A DNA stretch of 64,000 nt from Vibrio sp. FE10 (GCF_030297155.1 NZ_AP028068.1:1488001-1552000), one strand, 5' to 3'. Shown: positions 36,735-45,616, numbered from the stretch's first letter. Numbers and translations are program-made. The notes: a model not told the origin generated them from the letters alone.

Positions 36735-38417
36735 TTAAAACTCTGACGGCACTTCAAACTCGATCCACTTGCCTGTGGTCGGGTGAATCAGTTTTAGGTA
36801 GCCCGCATGAAGGTGTAGACGTTCACGTTTATAGCCATAAAGGTCATCACCGCGGATTGGGACACCAAGGCCTGACGGGTGAGCACAATGTACGCGTAGT
36901 TGATGGGTGCGGCCTGTTTTTGGGTATAAGTGAACCTTGGTTTTGCCATTATTGGTGCTGACCGCTTCCCAATGAGTTTCTGCATTACGTCCATGTTCAT
37001 GGCAAACTAATTGTCTTGGCCTGTCTGTTATGTCGCCGCGCAAGGGTAAGCTAATATCGCCAGATTTACCGTGGATTTCACCATCAAGCAGAGCGGTGTA
37101 ACGCTTTTCTACGGTTCTCTCTATGAATTGCTTCTGAATGTGTTTATTGGACTCTGCGGTCAGTGCCAAGATCAACAATCCAGACGTCGACATATCTAAC
37201 CTATGGATAATCAAAGGGCCTGTTGCATCGGGGTAACGTGCTTTAATACGTGTATAAACCGAGTCTTCGATGAACTTGCCAGGAACCGACAAGAACTCTT
37301 CAGGTTTATTCACCACCACGATCTGGTCATCTTCATAAACAATATCAAACGATTTGCCAACCGCAGGGTTCACGATAAGCGGGTTATCTTCTAACTCGAT
37401 GCCGTTTAGCTGGTGGTCGAGGATCTCGAAGCTTTTGCTTTGGCAAACTGGGTATAAGTTTCCGTGCTGGCGGATGACAGCCGTTGGAGGCAACCCCCAC
37501 CAAAACTCAGATAAAGCTAATGGCTTAAATCCGTGTTCAAAAGCACAATTAAGGAGCTTAGGCAGACAACAGTCGCCATAGCCTTCAAGTGCGTCTTTGC
37601 CATCTAACAATTCAAGCATGCTCTTTGATTCGAGAGCTTGGTTGATAAAGCGATAATGAGACAAACGTTGCGCTTCTAATTCGCCCGAAATCGCTTGGTA
37701 TTCTTGCTTGCGGCTTTCGAGTTCATTCTCGATGGCATCAACTCGCGACTGGCGTTCTGCGATCTTTTGCTTCCACTCGATACGCAGTGCTTTTAGGTCG
37801 CGCTTTTCTTGGCTGCTTTGGTTGCCTAACTGTTTAAGCAGGTCAGCGGCTGAATCAATATTCCCCAACGCTTTCTCTTGATTGGCTTTTTCTCTTAGAA
37901 CCGTACGTTCTGCCTTGTTGGCCGCCATTGCAAGTTGAAATGTTTCAACTGCTTTGCTCGCATCGTTTTTGAGTTCATTTAGGCTTGATGTTAGTTCATC
38001 TAGATTATGAGTTTGTTCGAGGTTCGTAATCTCATCAACCAAAGCAGTTTGCTGGGTTAAGCCTTGCGTGTTTTGGATTTGAAACTGTTGCCCATCAAAA
38101 GCAGAAGGCACAAAGTCGATGTCTATTAGCTGAGAGGCTAGTGAAGAATCTAACTGCAAACCAGAAAATGCAGAAAGGTAGCCTAGCTCTTGAGTTGTTG
38201 GATTCTGAACAAGAAGTACTGCATAGAGGTTGCCTTGCGAGGTTTCATTCACACCACAGTCAAGCAGTGACTGTTGAAGCTGCTGCATTGCTAACTCATA
38301 CATTGGGTGCGGAGTATAGTAATACGGAAACGTAAACTGAGTGGGCAGCGATAAGTCTTGGTTCGCTGGTTGGTTTAAAGCGTGCAGTGGTGTGTATTGA
38401 GCAAGGTTTGCTGACAT
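36735..38417 (-). CDS. RluA-family rRNA/tRNA pseudouridine synthase with long N-terminus
   Basis: This 560-residue protein joins a long N-terminal half with a predicted coiled-coil (SSLNELKNDASKAVETFQLAM ... RQSRVDAIENELESRKQEYQ) to a RluA-type synthase of about 220 residues. The catalytic motif is IIHRLDMSTSGLLIL (Asp nucleophile), with LYPKTGRTHQLRVH near the end. RluA itself is only about 220 residues. ATG 38417 is chosen over TTG 38426. Uridine target unknown. Confidence 0.87.
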   Translation of the reverse strand: MSANLAQYTPLHALNQPANQDLSLPTQFTFPYYYTPHPMYELAMQQLQQSLLDCGVNETSQGNLYAVLLVQNPTTQELGYLSAFSGLQLDSSLASQLIDIDFVPSAFDGQQFQIQNTQGLTQQTALVDEITNLEQTHNLDELTSSLNELKNDASKAVETFQLAMAANKAERTVLREKANQEKALGNIDSAADLLKQLGNQSSQEKRDLKALRIEWKQKIAERQSRVDAIENELESRKQEYQAISGELEAQRLSHYRFINQALESKSMLELLDGKDALEGYGDCCLPKLLNCAFEHGFKPLALSEFWWGLPPTAVIRQHGNLYPVCQSKSFEILDHQLNGIELEDNPLIVNPAVGKSFDIVYEDDQIVVVNKPEEFLSVPGKFIEDSVYTRIKARYPDATGPLIIHRLDMSTSGLLILALTAESNKHIQKQFIERTVEKRYTALLDGEIHGKSGDISLPLRGDITDRPRQLVCHEHGRNAETHWEAVSTNNGKTKVHLYPKTGRTHQLRVHCAHPSGLGVPIRGDDLYGYKRERLHLHAGYLKLIHPTTGKWIEFEVPSEF

Positions 38418-38568
38418 GAAGATCAAACTCTATGGCTGTTCAGTTAGAGTTCGGTATTGTTGTCGAAATGAAGACAAATGAGAAGCCAAAGCGAAAGATA
38501 AATCGGCTTTGGCTTCATTTAGTTGCTTGTACTTATCCTAAGGACGCACGAGCTTGATTGAAACTCGA

Positions 38569-39189
38569 TCAGTTCGAGTGATCTAGCTCAAGTTGCTCGG
38601 CTGTTTGGTAAGCAGGGTGACTCGTTAAAAGATCACCGTATTTAGCAATGTTAGGGTAGAGCGCAGTAGCACCGAAGTTACCTACGATTTCTACGATGAA
38701 CGACATCATGAAATCAGCACCCGTTAGAGTATCAGCAACAAGGTAAGTTTTACCTTCAAGCGCTTCGTTGACAAAGGTTAGGACCTTTTGGTTTTCATCG
38801 TCAGCGTAGCCGCCAAGGAAATTAGTTTCGCAACCGTCTTTCATCACAAAGATTTTAAGCAGCATTGGCAAAATGCCAGAGCTTTCAGCGAAGTGAAGCC
38901 ACTGTGAATATTCTACATAGTCAGCTGTACCACGCACGGGTGCGAACTTACCTTGACCGTATTTGTCGATTAGGTACTCGGTGATAGCACCAGACTCGCT
39001 AATCACAACGCCATCATCTTCAATGACCGGAGATTTACCAAGAGGGTGAACGGACTTCAATTCTGGTGGTGCTAAAAACGTTACACTGTCTCGTTGGTAT
39101 GGTTTGATTTGGTAATTAACCCCAAGTTCTTCCAGTAGCCAGATGATACGTTTTGAACGCGATTTGTTTAGGTGATGCAAAGTAATCAT
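38569..39189 (-). CDS. Glutathione S-transferase family protein
   Basis: This 206-residue protein has the thioredoxin-like GST N-domain (TLHHLNKSRSKRIIWLLEELG, HPLGKSPVIEDDGVVISESGAITEYL) and the all-helical C-domain (VADTLTGADFMMSFIVEIVG). It lies 33 bp behind curA on the same strand and most likely shares its NemR-controlled promoter, fitting detoxification of electrophiles. Confidence 0.9.
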   Translation of the reverse strand: MITLHHLNKSRSKRIIWLLEELGVNYQIKPYQRDSVTFLAPPELKSVHPLGKSPVIEDDGVVISESGAITEYLIDKYGQGKFAPVRGTADYVEYSQWLHFAESSGILPMLLKIFVMKDGCETNFLGGYADDENQKVLTFVNEALEGKTYLVADTLTGADFMMSFIVEIVGNFGATALYPNIAKYGDLLTSHPAYQTAEQLELDHSN

Positions 39190-39222
39190 GATTCTGCCTA
39201 TTTTATGTTTCAGCTGATTGAG

Positions 39223-40254
39223 CTATTTTGCTTCGTTAGTTTTGATAACAAGCTTACCGAAGTTTTGACCTTCTAATAGACCCATGAAAGCTTGTGGTGC
39301 TTCGTCTAGACCGTCAATCAAGTGCTCACGGTAATGCATCTTGCCTTGAGACAACCATTCTGTCATTTGTACAGCAAACTCGTTGTAACGGTGTGCGTAG
39401 TCATCAAAGATAATGAAACCTTGCATCTTAATACGCTTGACCAGAAGAGTGCCCATAAGGCTAGACATACGATCTGGACCTTCAGGAAGTGATGTTGCAT
39501 TGTACTGAGAGATAAGGCCACACACAGGAATACGAGCACCTGTGTTAAGCAAAGGCATTACTGCGTCGAAGACCTTGCCGCCAACGTTTTCAAAGTAAAC
39601 GTCGATGCCGTTGTCACACGCTTTAGCCAGCTGTTCTGCGAAATCATCCGCTTTATGGTCGATACATTCATCAAAGCCCAGTACCTCTTTCGCGTACTGA
39701 CACTTCTCTTGACCGCCTGCAACGCCAATTACGCGACAGCCTTTTAGCTTACCGATTTGACCAACAGTTGCGCCTACTGGGCCCGTTGCTGCTGCTACAA
39801 CTAACGTGTCGCCTTCTTTCGGTTGACCGATATCCAGCAAGCCCATGTATGCGGTAAAGCCCGGCATACCCATGATGCCAAGTGCGTAAGAAGGATGAGT
39901 TGGCTGCTTGCCTAATTTGATAAGGCCTTCGCCGTTAGACACACCAAGATCTTGCCAACCTGTGTAAGCCAGTACCCATTCACCAACTTCAAAATCAGCG
40001 TTGTTTGACTCTTCAACCTGACAAACGGTTGCACCTACCATCACTTCATCAATAGCAACTGGATCAGCGTAAGATTTCGCATCGCTCATTCGGCCACGCA
40101 TGTAAGGGTCAAGAGAGAGATAAACCGAGCGAAGTAGCATCTCGCCATCTTTAATCGTTGGCGCTGTCACGGTTTCTAAGCGGAAGTTATTTTGAGTCGG
40201 TGCGCCAACTGGGCGAGAAGCCAATACGATGCGGCGATTGTCTTGTTGAGTCAT
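39223..40254 (-). CDS. curA: NADP-dependent oxidoreductase, CurA-like (MDR family)
   Basis: This 343-residue zinc-independent medium-chain reductase has LSLDPYMRGRMSDAKSY, the Rossmann segment AATGPVGATVGQIGKLKGCRVIGVAGG, and VYFENVGGKVFDAVMPLLN, all typical of CurA/2-alkenal reductase enzymes. These reduce alpha,beta-unsaturated carbonyls with NADPH. A NemR-type operator lies 35 bp upstream, and a GST gene follows, so the pair looks like an electrophile-defence operon. Confidence 0.9.
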   Translation of the reverse strand: MTQQDNRRIVLASRPVGAPTQNNFRLETVTAPTIKDGEMLLRSVYLSLDPYMRGRMSDAKSYADPVAIDEVMVGATVCQVEESNNADFEVGEWVLAYTGWQDLGVSNGEGLIKLGKQPTHPSYALGIMGMPGFTAYMGLLDIGQPKEGDTLVVAAATGPVGATVGQIGKLKGCRVIGVAGGQEKCQYAKEVLGFDECIDHKADDFAEQLAKACDNGIDVYFENVGGKVFDAVMPLLNTGARIPVCGLISQYNATSLPEGPDRMSSLMGTLLVKRIKMQGFIIFDDYAHRYNEFAVQMTEWLSQGKMHYREHLIDGLDEAPQAFMGLLEGQNFGKLVIKTNEAK

Positions 40255-40288
40255 TGGATGTCCTTAATTTTATATTATGTTTATTTAG

Positions 40289-40308
40289 AATTAGACCAGT
40301 CGTCTAGT
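40289..40308. promoter_or_regulatory. NemR-type operator upstream of curA
   Basis: The core TAGACCAGTCGTCTA is an imperfect palindrome (TAGAC/GTCTA) of the NemR-box kind. The full 20-bp sequence recurs exactly at 41047-41066, upstream of the regulator gene. Confidence 0.75.
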
Positions 40309-40324
40309 CTTGTTGTCTAAAAAT

Positions 40325-40354
40325 CCCGCCGTCATCAAATTGATAAAGGGCGGG
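40325..40354 (-). terminator. Hairpin downstream of nemR-like gene
   Basis: CCCGCC (40325-40330) pairs with GGCGGG (40349-40354), and the loop holds a second small stem ATCAA/TTGAT. It lies between the regulator stop and the curA operator; the T tail on the minus strand is weak. Confidence 0.55.
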
Positions 40355-40370
40355 TGATTTCTTTTAAGCT

Positions 40371-40420
40371 AAAGCAAGTTAAAGCAAGTTAAAGCAATTT
40401 GAAGCCAGTAAAAGCGAATA
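40371..40420. repeat. 10-bp tandem repeat, five degenerate copies
   Basis: Five successive ten-base units: AAAGCAAGTT twice exactly, then AAAGCAATTT, GAAGCCAGTA and AAAGCGAATA. It lies between the stop of the regulator gene and the hairpin at 40325-40354. Confidence 0.75.
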
Positions 40421-40434
40421 AGGCGCAGTGCGCG

Positions 40435-41028
40435 TTAGTGGCTTTCACCCTTTAAAATTTGTTCGGTAAGAGATAGCGCTGATTCTAAGCTATGTGAACT
40501 TTGGCTTAGCTTGCTCAACAAACTCGCGCCCAACCACATTGAATATAGATTCTGAGCGGCTTGTTGGCTGTCTTTAACCTTGATGGAGCCATCTTCAATA
40601 CCACCAGCAACGCAGTGTTGTATTGTAGAGGTCACTTTTTCAGCCCCTTTAAGTAAGGCTTGGCGCATAGGATCAGAAAGATCAGAGACTTCAGCGCTGA
40701 GCTTAACGACTAAGCATTTATGAGCGTTACACGTGCCGTTTTCAATCTGTGACCATCGAGTGAAATAACTGATAATTCTTTGGTAATGGTTGCCCTCACC
40801 ATGAACTAAAAGGCTTTCAACGCGGTTGATGTAATTCTCAAAATAGTGCTGGATCAGAGCCTCGCCAAATTGCTCTTTCGATTTAAAGTAGTGGTAAAAC
40901 GACCCTTTTGGAACGTCCGCTTCTTTAAGCAATTGCGATAAGCCAACGCCCGTAAAGCCGGTGTTCACTATTAATTGGTAGCCAACATCTAAAACATGTA
41001 GGCGTGTGTCATTCGTTTTTTCGTTCAT
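40435..41028 (-). CDS. nemR: TetR family repressor, NemR-like
   Basis: This 197-residue TetR-type protein aligns well with NemR from E. coli: GFTGVGLSQLLKEADVPKGSFYHYFKSKEQFGEAL in the DNA-binding part, and CLVVKLSAEVSDLSDPMRQAL in the sensor. The Cys in KCLVVKLSAEV matches the redox Cys106 of NemR, and the Lys in WLGASLLSKLSQ matches its Lys175. It should derepress curA and the GST gene on electrophile or hypochlorite stress. It is also likely autoregulated through the box at 41047. Confidence 0.88.
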   Translation of the reverse strand: MNEKTNDTRLHVLDVGYQLIVNTGFTGVGLSQLLKEADVPKGSFYHYFKSKEQFGEALIQHYFENYINRVESLLVHGEGNHYQRIISYFTRWSQIENGTCNAHKCLVVKLSAEVSDLSDPMRQALLKGAEKVTSTIQHCVAGGIEDGSIKVKDSQQAAQNLYSMWLGASLLSKLSQSSHSLESALSLTEQILKGESH

Positions 41029-41046
41029 GGGCAGTACTATAATTTA

Positions 41047-41066
41047 AATTAGACCAGTCGTCTAGT
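41047..41066. promoter_or_regulatory. NemR-type operator upstream of nemR-like gene
   Basis: Exact 20-bp copy of the box at 40289-40308 in the same orientation, 19 bp before the ATG at 41028. Its position implies autorepression. Confidence 0.75.
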
Positions 41067-41073
41067 GATTGGT

Positions 41074-41117
41074 TTTTGGCTTGTTTGATCTTGGGTTTTG
41101 GCTTATTTGATCTTGGT
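41074..41117. repeat. 22-bp tandem duplication, two mismatches
   Basis: Two 22-bp units beginning TTTTGGCTTGTTTGATCTTG and TTTTGGCTTATTTGATCTTG follow each other directly, beside the operator at 41047-41066. Confidence 0.85.
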
Positions 41118-41194
41118 TTGTGAATCATTTAACGACCAGTTGCTTAGAAACATCAAAAATCAAACAACACCAAAACAAACAGTTACGCATAAAA

Positions 41195-41225
41195 AAGCCC
41201 CGACATGGTAAGCATGTCGGGGCTT
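41195..41225 (-). terminator. Terminator of the FKBP/DsbA-like operon
   Basis: Thirteen-base-pair stem (41195-41207 with 41213-41225), five-base loop GTAAG, followed on the minus strand by TTTTTTATGC. Confidence 0.88.
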
Positions 41226-41260
41226 AAATCAAGGTTCTCGTTTGCTCTATAGCGATGAGA

Positions 41261-41734
41261 TTATTTGATAGAGATTAACTCAACATCAAAAATCAGTGTC
41301 GCTGATGGTGGGATAGGGCCTGAACCGCCTTTAGCGTAAGCTAATGTGCTTGGGATAAATAGACGAACTTTTTGACCTTCAACCATGTAAGTTAAACCTT
41401 CCTGCCAGCCTTTGATTACTTGCTTAAGAGCAAATGAAATCGGCTCGCCACGTTCAACAGAGCTATCGAATACTGTGCCATCAAGCAGAGTACCGTGGTA
41501 GTGAACCGTTACTTTGCTGTTCTTTGTTGGGTGTTCTGTACCAGTACCTTCTTCAAGAACTAGGTATTGAAGACCACTTTCAGTCGTTACAACACCTTCT
41601 TTAGTGCCGTTCTCGATAAGGAACTGTTGGCCTTGCTCGAAGTTTTCGTCACCAGATTTATGATTCATCCAAGTACGGTAGATCATGAAACCAGCCAAGA
41701 TGAAGACAATGACCGGGATGATAAATTTAGACAT
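41261..41734 (-). CDS. FKBP-type peptidyl-prolyl isomerase, membrane anchored
   Basis: This 157-residue protein has an N-terminal membrane anchor (FIIPVIVFILAGFMIYRTW) and a FKBP domain from about residue 50: GLQYLVLEEGTGTEHPTKNS, VTVHYHGTLLDGTVFDSS, GWQEGLTYMVEGQKVRLFIP and AYAKGGSGPIPPSATLIFDV. It should catalyse prolyl isomerisation on the periplasmic face. It is 42 bp behind the DsbA-like gene and likely co-transcribed, forming an envelope-protein folding pair. Confidence 0.92.
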   Translation of the reverse strand: MSKFIIPVIVFILAGFMIYRTWMNHKSGDENFEQGQQFLIENGTKEGVVTTESGLQYLVLEEGTGTEHPTKNSKVTVHYHGTLLDGTVFDSSVERGEPISFALKQVIKGWQEGLTYMVEGQKVRLFIPSTLAYAKGGSGPIPPSATLIFDVELISIK

Positions 41735-41776
41735 AGTAAAACCTATTTATTGTTGATTCTTTATAGAGAAAAGCCG

Positions 41777-42403
41777 TTACGGCTGAGTCAAAAGGTAGTT
41801 GATTGTTTTCGCGATACCTTGAACATCTTGGTGGCCTGCAGTTAGGACTTGGTACTTACCATTGATGATAAAAGTCGGTACTGAGTTGATTTGACCTTTC
41901 ACAGAGATCTCTTCTGCTTTCTTGATAAAGTCAAAAAGCGCCACTTGCTGTTCTTTGTTCAGTTGGTATGGGCTAACCAGACCGCGAGAAGTAAACGCTG
42001 TTTCTAAAGCTTGTTGACGTTGCTCAGGTGTCACATCTGCACCCATTTGAACCGCACCGAATAGATCATCCATGAATGCGTGGTCAGGTGTAGCGTCAAG
42101 TTGCATTACCGCTGTGTAGTAGATCATCGCGCTGATTTGAGCGCTTTCGTTGAAGGTCACATGAACTTTGCCAATCTTTTGGTCAGTCAGTGATTCAATC
42201 TCTGGAATTGCACTTTCCATTTGACGGCAGTGACCACAATTAAGAGAGAAGATTTCAGTGATCGGAGATAAGTTAAATTCAGTCAGAGCCGCTGGAAGTG
42301 CTTCATATTGAACACCTTGTTGTGGCTCATCAGTTTCACTACAGCCCGCGATAATAAGCACGGCAGCGATTGCTATAATGAATTTAGTAAATGGTTTAAA
42401 CAT
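41777..42403 (-). CDS. DsbA-like thiol:disulfide oxidoreductase lipoprotein
   Basis: This 208-residue protein has a lipoprotein signal with lipobox IIAGC (Cys21) and a thioredoxin-like domain whose active site is C56-G-H-C59 (LNCGHCRQM). The cis-Pro loop is SVPTFIINGKYQV. CGHC differs from DsbA CPHC, so its redox potential could differ. It leads an operon with the FKBP gene. Confidence 0.9.
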   Translation of the reverse strand: MFKPFTKFIIAIAAVLIIAGCSETDEPQQGVQYEALPAALTEFNLSPITEIFSLNCGHCRQMESAIPEIESLTDQKIGKVHVTFNESAQISAMIYYTAVMQLDATPDHAFMDDLFGAVQMGADVTPEQRQQALETAFTSRGLVSPYQLNKEQQVALFDFIKKAEEISVKGQINSVPTFIINGKYQVLTAGHQDVQGIAKTINYLLTQP

Positions 42404-42654
42404 AATGTTTGCTCTAGCGTTGAGAAGTCGTGAGATTCTAACTATTTAGTAAGAATTGGAAAACAATTATAAGGTAAATAAATGCAAACAGTTCGAACTA
42501 GCGGGTGATGACAGGCTAGTTGACGGTTAACTGTGATCAAAAGCACTTTTTTTGGATGTGTTTTTTTCGTCTAAAGTTTTTGCCTAAAGTTTTTCTCTTG
42601 GTGCCGATATAGACATTAGTGAATGGTTTATCTGCATGAGTGGTTGGTGAAGTA

Positions 42655-43308
42655 ATGAGATATTTAGCAATAATGTTAAGCATAGCTTTGGCTGGGTGTG
42701 AAGCCTCGTCACCAACTGATTTACTTGTCGGTGACATGCTAGAGACAGCGCCACAAACCGATTACGATCTTATGCACCCAGAATGGGGCGTGGTTCAGGC
42801 GACACATTTAGCAAGTAATCGTGGCTATTCAATGCAGAGCAATACTCGTCAGCAAACAACCATTACTACCAACTACGGTCGTGGCGTCTCAACCAATGAT
42901 CCGCTAGAAGTTTTCCTCAGACAAAACCGTATCGATTTTGAAGTTCTGCCGGGTAACCATGTGATGGTAAAGCTTGAGCAACATGTGAATTTTAAAACAG
43001 GCTCTGCCTTCCCGGAACCGGCTTACAATCAATGGTTAGATACTTTGGGCAGCTATCTTTCTCAGCGCCAAGATATCGATGTTGTGATTGAAGGTCACAC
43101 TGACAATACAGGTTCTGATCAAATCAATGATCCTCTATCAGAGCAGCGTGCAAAAGAAGTGAAAGCTCGATTAGAGAGTAACTATGTTTCTAGCCGCTCT
43201 ATTTATACTCGTGGCTTCGGTGAGTATGTTCCTGCGTGCACCAATGCGTCTCTGCAAGGTAAAGCATGTAATCGCCGTGTTGAACTCATGCTGATTGTGG
43301 CTAAATAG
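42655..43308 (+). CDS. OmpA-like peptidoglycan-associated lipoprotein
   Basis: This 217-residue protein has a lipoprotein signal (MRYLAIMLSIALAGC, Cys15), a linker, and an OmpA C-terminal domain: VNFKTGSAF, VVIEGHTDNTGSD, NDPLSEQRAKEVKARLE and RRVELMLIV. The peptidoglycan-binding Asp and Arg of the family (D in HTDN, R in SEQRAKEV) are present. ATG 42655 follows GGTGAAG; an in-frame GTG/ATG further up would lengthen the signal peptide. Confidence 0.9.
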   Translation: MRYLAIMLSIALAGCEASSPTDLLVGDMLETAPQTDYDLMHPEWGVVQATHLASNRGYSMQSNTRQQTTITTNYGRGVSTNDPLEVFLRQNRIDFEVLPGNHVMVKLEQHVNFKTGSAFPEPAYNQWLDTLGSYLSQRQDIDVVIEGHTDNTGSDQINDPLSEQRAKEVKARLESNYVSSRSIYTRGFGEYVPACTNASLQGKACNRRVELMLIVAK

Positions 43309-43375
43309 CATGTGTAACAAGCTATAAAAGCACAAGGCTACTAGCCGACACTGAAGATACAAATAACAGATATAA

Positions 43376-43401
43376 AAAATCCCTCACATAAGAGGGATTT
43401 T
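43376..43401. terminator. Bidirectional terminator between OmpA-like and glutaredoxin genes
   Basis: Ten-base-pair stem AAAATCCCTC/GAGGGATTTT (43376-43385 with 43392-43401), six-base loop, T tract on both strands. Confidence 0.87.
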
Positions 43402-43432
43402 TTGTATCTGACTTTCGTTGAGCGTTGTCAGC

Positions 43433-43792
43433 TTATGCGAATTGCTTTTCTAGGTAAGTGACGATGTCTGAAGACTCGTACATCCATTCAGTTTTGCCGT
43501 CTTTTTCAATACGTAGGCAAGGCACTTTCACACGACCGCCGCCAGCTTCAAGCTCTGCACGGTGTTGTTCGTTGTTTTTTGCATCACGAAGTTCAAACTG
43601 AACCGATTGACGTTTCATCGCGCGGCGCACTTTTACACAAAATGGGCACGCTTCGAATTGGTATAACGTGTGCGTTTTTGCTTGCTCATTTACTTGGCTT
43701 TGTTCTTCTTGAGAACGTTTCACACCACGAGGGCTGAAAACAAAATTCAATAGCAAAATGACGCGACCTAAGAACCAACGGATAAACTTCAT
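43433..43792 (-). CDS. Glutaredoxin with N-terminal membrane helix
   Basis: This 119-residue protein starts at ATG 43792 (GAGAG upstream); longer in-frame starts give non-hydrophobic tails. Residues 3-20 (FIRWFLGRVILLLNFVFS) can form a membrane anchor. A glutaredoxin domain follows with active site C49-P-F-C52 and the region GGGRVKVPCLRIEKDG and cis-Pro. It could reduce mixed disulfides near the membrane. It lies 3' of norR on the same strand, but a 90-bp gap suggests separate expression. Confidence 0.87.
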   Translation of the reverse strand: MKFIRWFLGRVILLLNFVFSPRGVKRSQEEQSQVNEQAKTHTLYQFEACPFCVKVRRAMKRQSVQFELRDAKNNEQHRAELEAGGGRVKVPCLRIEKDGKTEWMYESSDIVTYLEKQFA

Positions 43793-43881
43793 AACTCTCT
43801 CTACATATTTAAAATTAGCGTTACAATTTGCAGCATTATATACACAAGTTTTGTCAGATGCTCGCAACAAACCGCTAATAT

Positions 43882-45474
43882 CTATTTTGTCCGTTCGATC
43901 GTGTGAGACTTAGCCACATTTAACCCTAAACGTTTTGATAGTCGGGTCAGGTTTGCGCGGTCTGTTTTCAGAATTCGCCCAGCTTGTGCCCAGTTAAAAT
44001 TCGCATCTTCTAATATTTCTGTGATTATCGTACGCTGGAAATCGTCCGTTGCGCCACGTAAACCTGCAGTCAGGTCAATAGTAGGTGTTGATAACGGCGT
44101 GGTTTTCACTTGTGTCGTTGCGATAGGCTGATCTTGGTCGAGAGGACCGCAATCTTCCTTAGTAATGGTCACAAGATTTTTGTTGGTGCTACGAGCCAGT
44201 GCTTTGAGTGCTGAACGGCTGATTACGTGTTCAAGCTCACGTACGTTACCTGGCCAGCCATAACGGTTCAGGAATACAAGCACATCAGAACGGAACTTAA
44301 CTTGGTTGATACCAAGCTTACGGCGAGCCTGTTCAAGGAAGAAACCCGCTAGCAAGCTGATGTCGTCACCACGATCTTTAAGCGCAGGTACCGCGATAGG
44401 GTAAACACTGAGTCGGTGATACAAGTCGGCTCTGAATCGGCCATCTTCGACTTCTTGTTTTAAGTCTCTGTTGGTTGCAGCCAATACGCGAACATCGATG
44501 GTTTGAATGTTGTCTTGACCTACCGGTTGGATTTCGTTGTTTTGCAGTGCACGTAGCAGCTTGCTTTGTGCCGCTAAAGGCAGTTCACCGATTTCATCTA
44601 GGAACAGGGTGCCGCCGTCTGCTAAAGCAAATTTACCAAGGCGATTTTTGTCTGCGCCAGTAAATGCACCACGAACGTGACCGAAGAGTTCACTTTCTAC
44701 TAAGTTTTCAGGAATCGCTGCACAGTTAACATACACAAGCGGGTTACGCTTACGTTGTGATTGATGATGCAGAGTACGAGCCACTAACTCTTTACCTACA
44801 CCAGTATCACCATGAATCAGGATATTGAATTCTGAAGGCGCGACAATCGCAATGTCATTCTTAAGCGCAACCATGGTATCGCTTTTACCGATCAGTTCGC
44901 CGCCATCGCGTTCCCACGCCTCAACGTTTAACTCTTCTAACAGTTGCTTTGATTGTTTTGCTTGATGTTCTAATTGCGAGAACGTCAGTGCCATCTGCAT
45001 GGTTGAAGCTGCAATGGCTGCCAGTACTTCGAGATTACGGGCAGGGATATTCGCAAAGACATCAGGCTTTAGGCTGTCTAACGTCAGGATCCCGAGTAGC
45101 TTCTCACCGAATAACAGTGGAAGGCCCATACAAGCGTGCATTGGTAGATCGCCGTCGTGGTCAATAAGCAAACCATCGAAAGGATCGGGTAGGGAACTGT
45201 CTGAATCAAAACGAACAGGAGAACGAGACGCGCAGATCTCTTCAAAGCGAGGGTGCTCTGAAATGATAAAGCGACGACCGAATGTATCTCGACTGAGCCC
45301 TTGCATTGCGATGGGTACTAGCGTGTCGCCTTGAAGGCTTAAAAGCGCGACACAATCACACGTGATGGTTTTGCGAATAGCATCGATTAAGCGATTGAAA
45401 CGATCTTGATCGTTCACACCGCTAGCGAGACCGATGGTCATTTCCATAAGAGTGGATGCTGAGATATCTTGCAT
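43882..45474 (-). CDS. norR: NorR, nitric-oxide responsive sigma-54 activator
   Basis: This 530-residue protein has an N-terminal GAF domain with the NorR iron-site residues: RRF around residue 84, [14 protein letters not shown], and [11 protein letters not shown] containing the Cys of the mononuclear iron. The AAA+ domain has [46 protein letters not shown], and the C-terminal helix-turn-helix ends in [26 protein letters not shown] identifies it as a sigma-54 activator. It is divergent from hmp, and candidate GT-N7-AC sites sit next to its own ATG. Confidence 0.94.
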   Translation of the reverse strand: MQDISASTLMEMTIGLASGVNDQDRFNRLIDAIRKTITCDCVALLSLQGDTLVPIAMQGLSRDTFGRRFIISEHPRFEEICASRSPVRFDSDSSLPDPFDGLLIDHDGDLPMHACMGLPLLFGEKLLGILTLDSLKPDVFANIPARNLEVLAAIAASTMQMALTFSQLEHQAKQSKQLLEELNVEAWERDGGELIGKSDTMVALKNDIAIVAPSEFNILIHGDTGVGKELVARTLHHQSQRKRNPLVYVNCAAIPENLVESELFGHVRGAFTGADKNRLGKFALADGGTLFLDEIGELPLAAQSKLLRALQNNEIQPVGQDNIQTIDVRVLAATNRDLKQEVEDGRFRADLYHRLSVYPIAVPALKDRGDDISLLAGFFLEQARRKLGINQVKFRSDVLVFLNRYGWPGNVRELEHVISRSALKALARSTNKNLVTITKEDCGPLDQDQPIATTQVKTTPLSTPTIDLTAGLRGATDDFQRTIITEILEDANFNWAQAGRILKTDRANLTRLSKRLGLNVAKSHTIERTK

Positions 45475-45512
45475 AAAGGGCTCATACTGTTTGTATTTTT
45501 ATACATGGTAGA

Positions 45513-45523
45513 GTCTTTATGAC
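45513..45523. promoter_or_regulatory. NorR-like binding site 1
   Basis: GTCTTTATGAC fits the GT-N7-AC core of NorR sites. It is about 22 bp from the second copy, the helical spacing seen in NorR enhancers. Confidence 0.6.
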
Positions 45524-45534
45524 ACAAAAAAAAG

Positions 45535-45545
45535 GTCTTTTTGAC
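45535..45545. promoter_or_regulatory. NorR-like binding site 2
   Basis: GTCTTTTTGAC fits GT-N7-AC and is nearly identical to site 1. Both lie upstream of the sigma-54 type promoter for hmp, where an enhancer is expected. Confidence 0.6.
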
Positions 45546-45600
45546 TAAAGTTTGAAGTGAATTTTCGAAAGGATGCCAGACACAGCAAGCTTTCGCATGT

Positions 45601-45616
45601 TGGCATCGTTTGTGCA
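45601..45616 (+). promoter_or_regulatory. Sigma-54 promoter (-24/-12) of hmp
   Basis: TGGCATCGTTTGTGCA carries the GG and GC of the -24/-12 elements with ten bases between them, close to the TGGCAC-N5-TTGCA consensus. It lies 56 bp after NorR-like site 2 and reads toward hmp. Confidence 0.7.
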
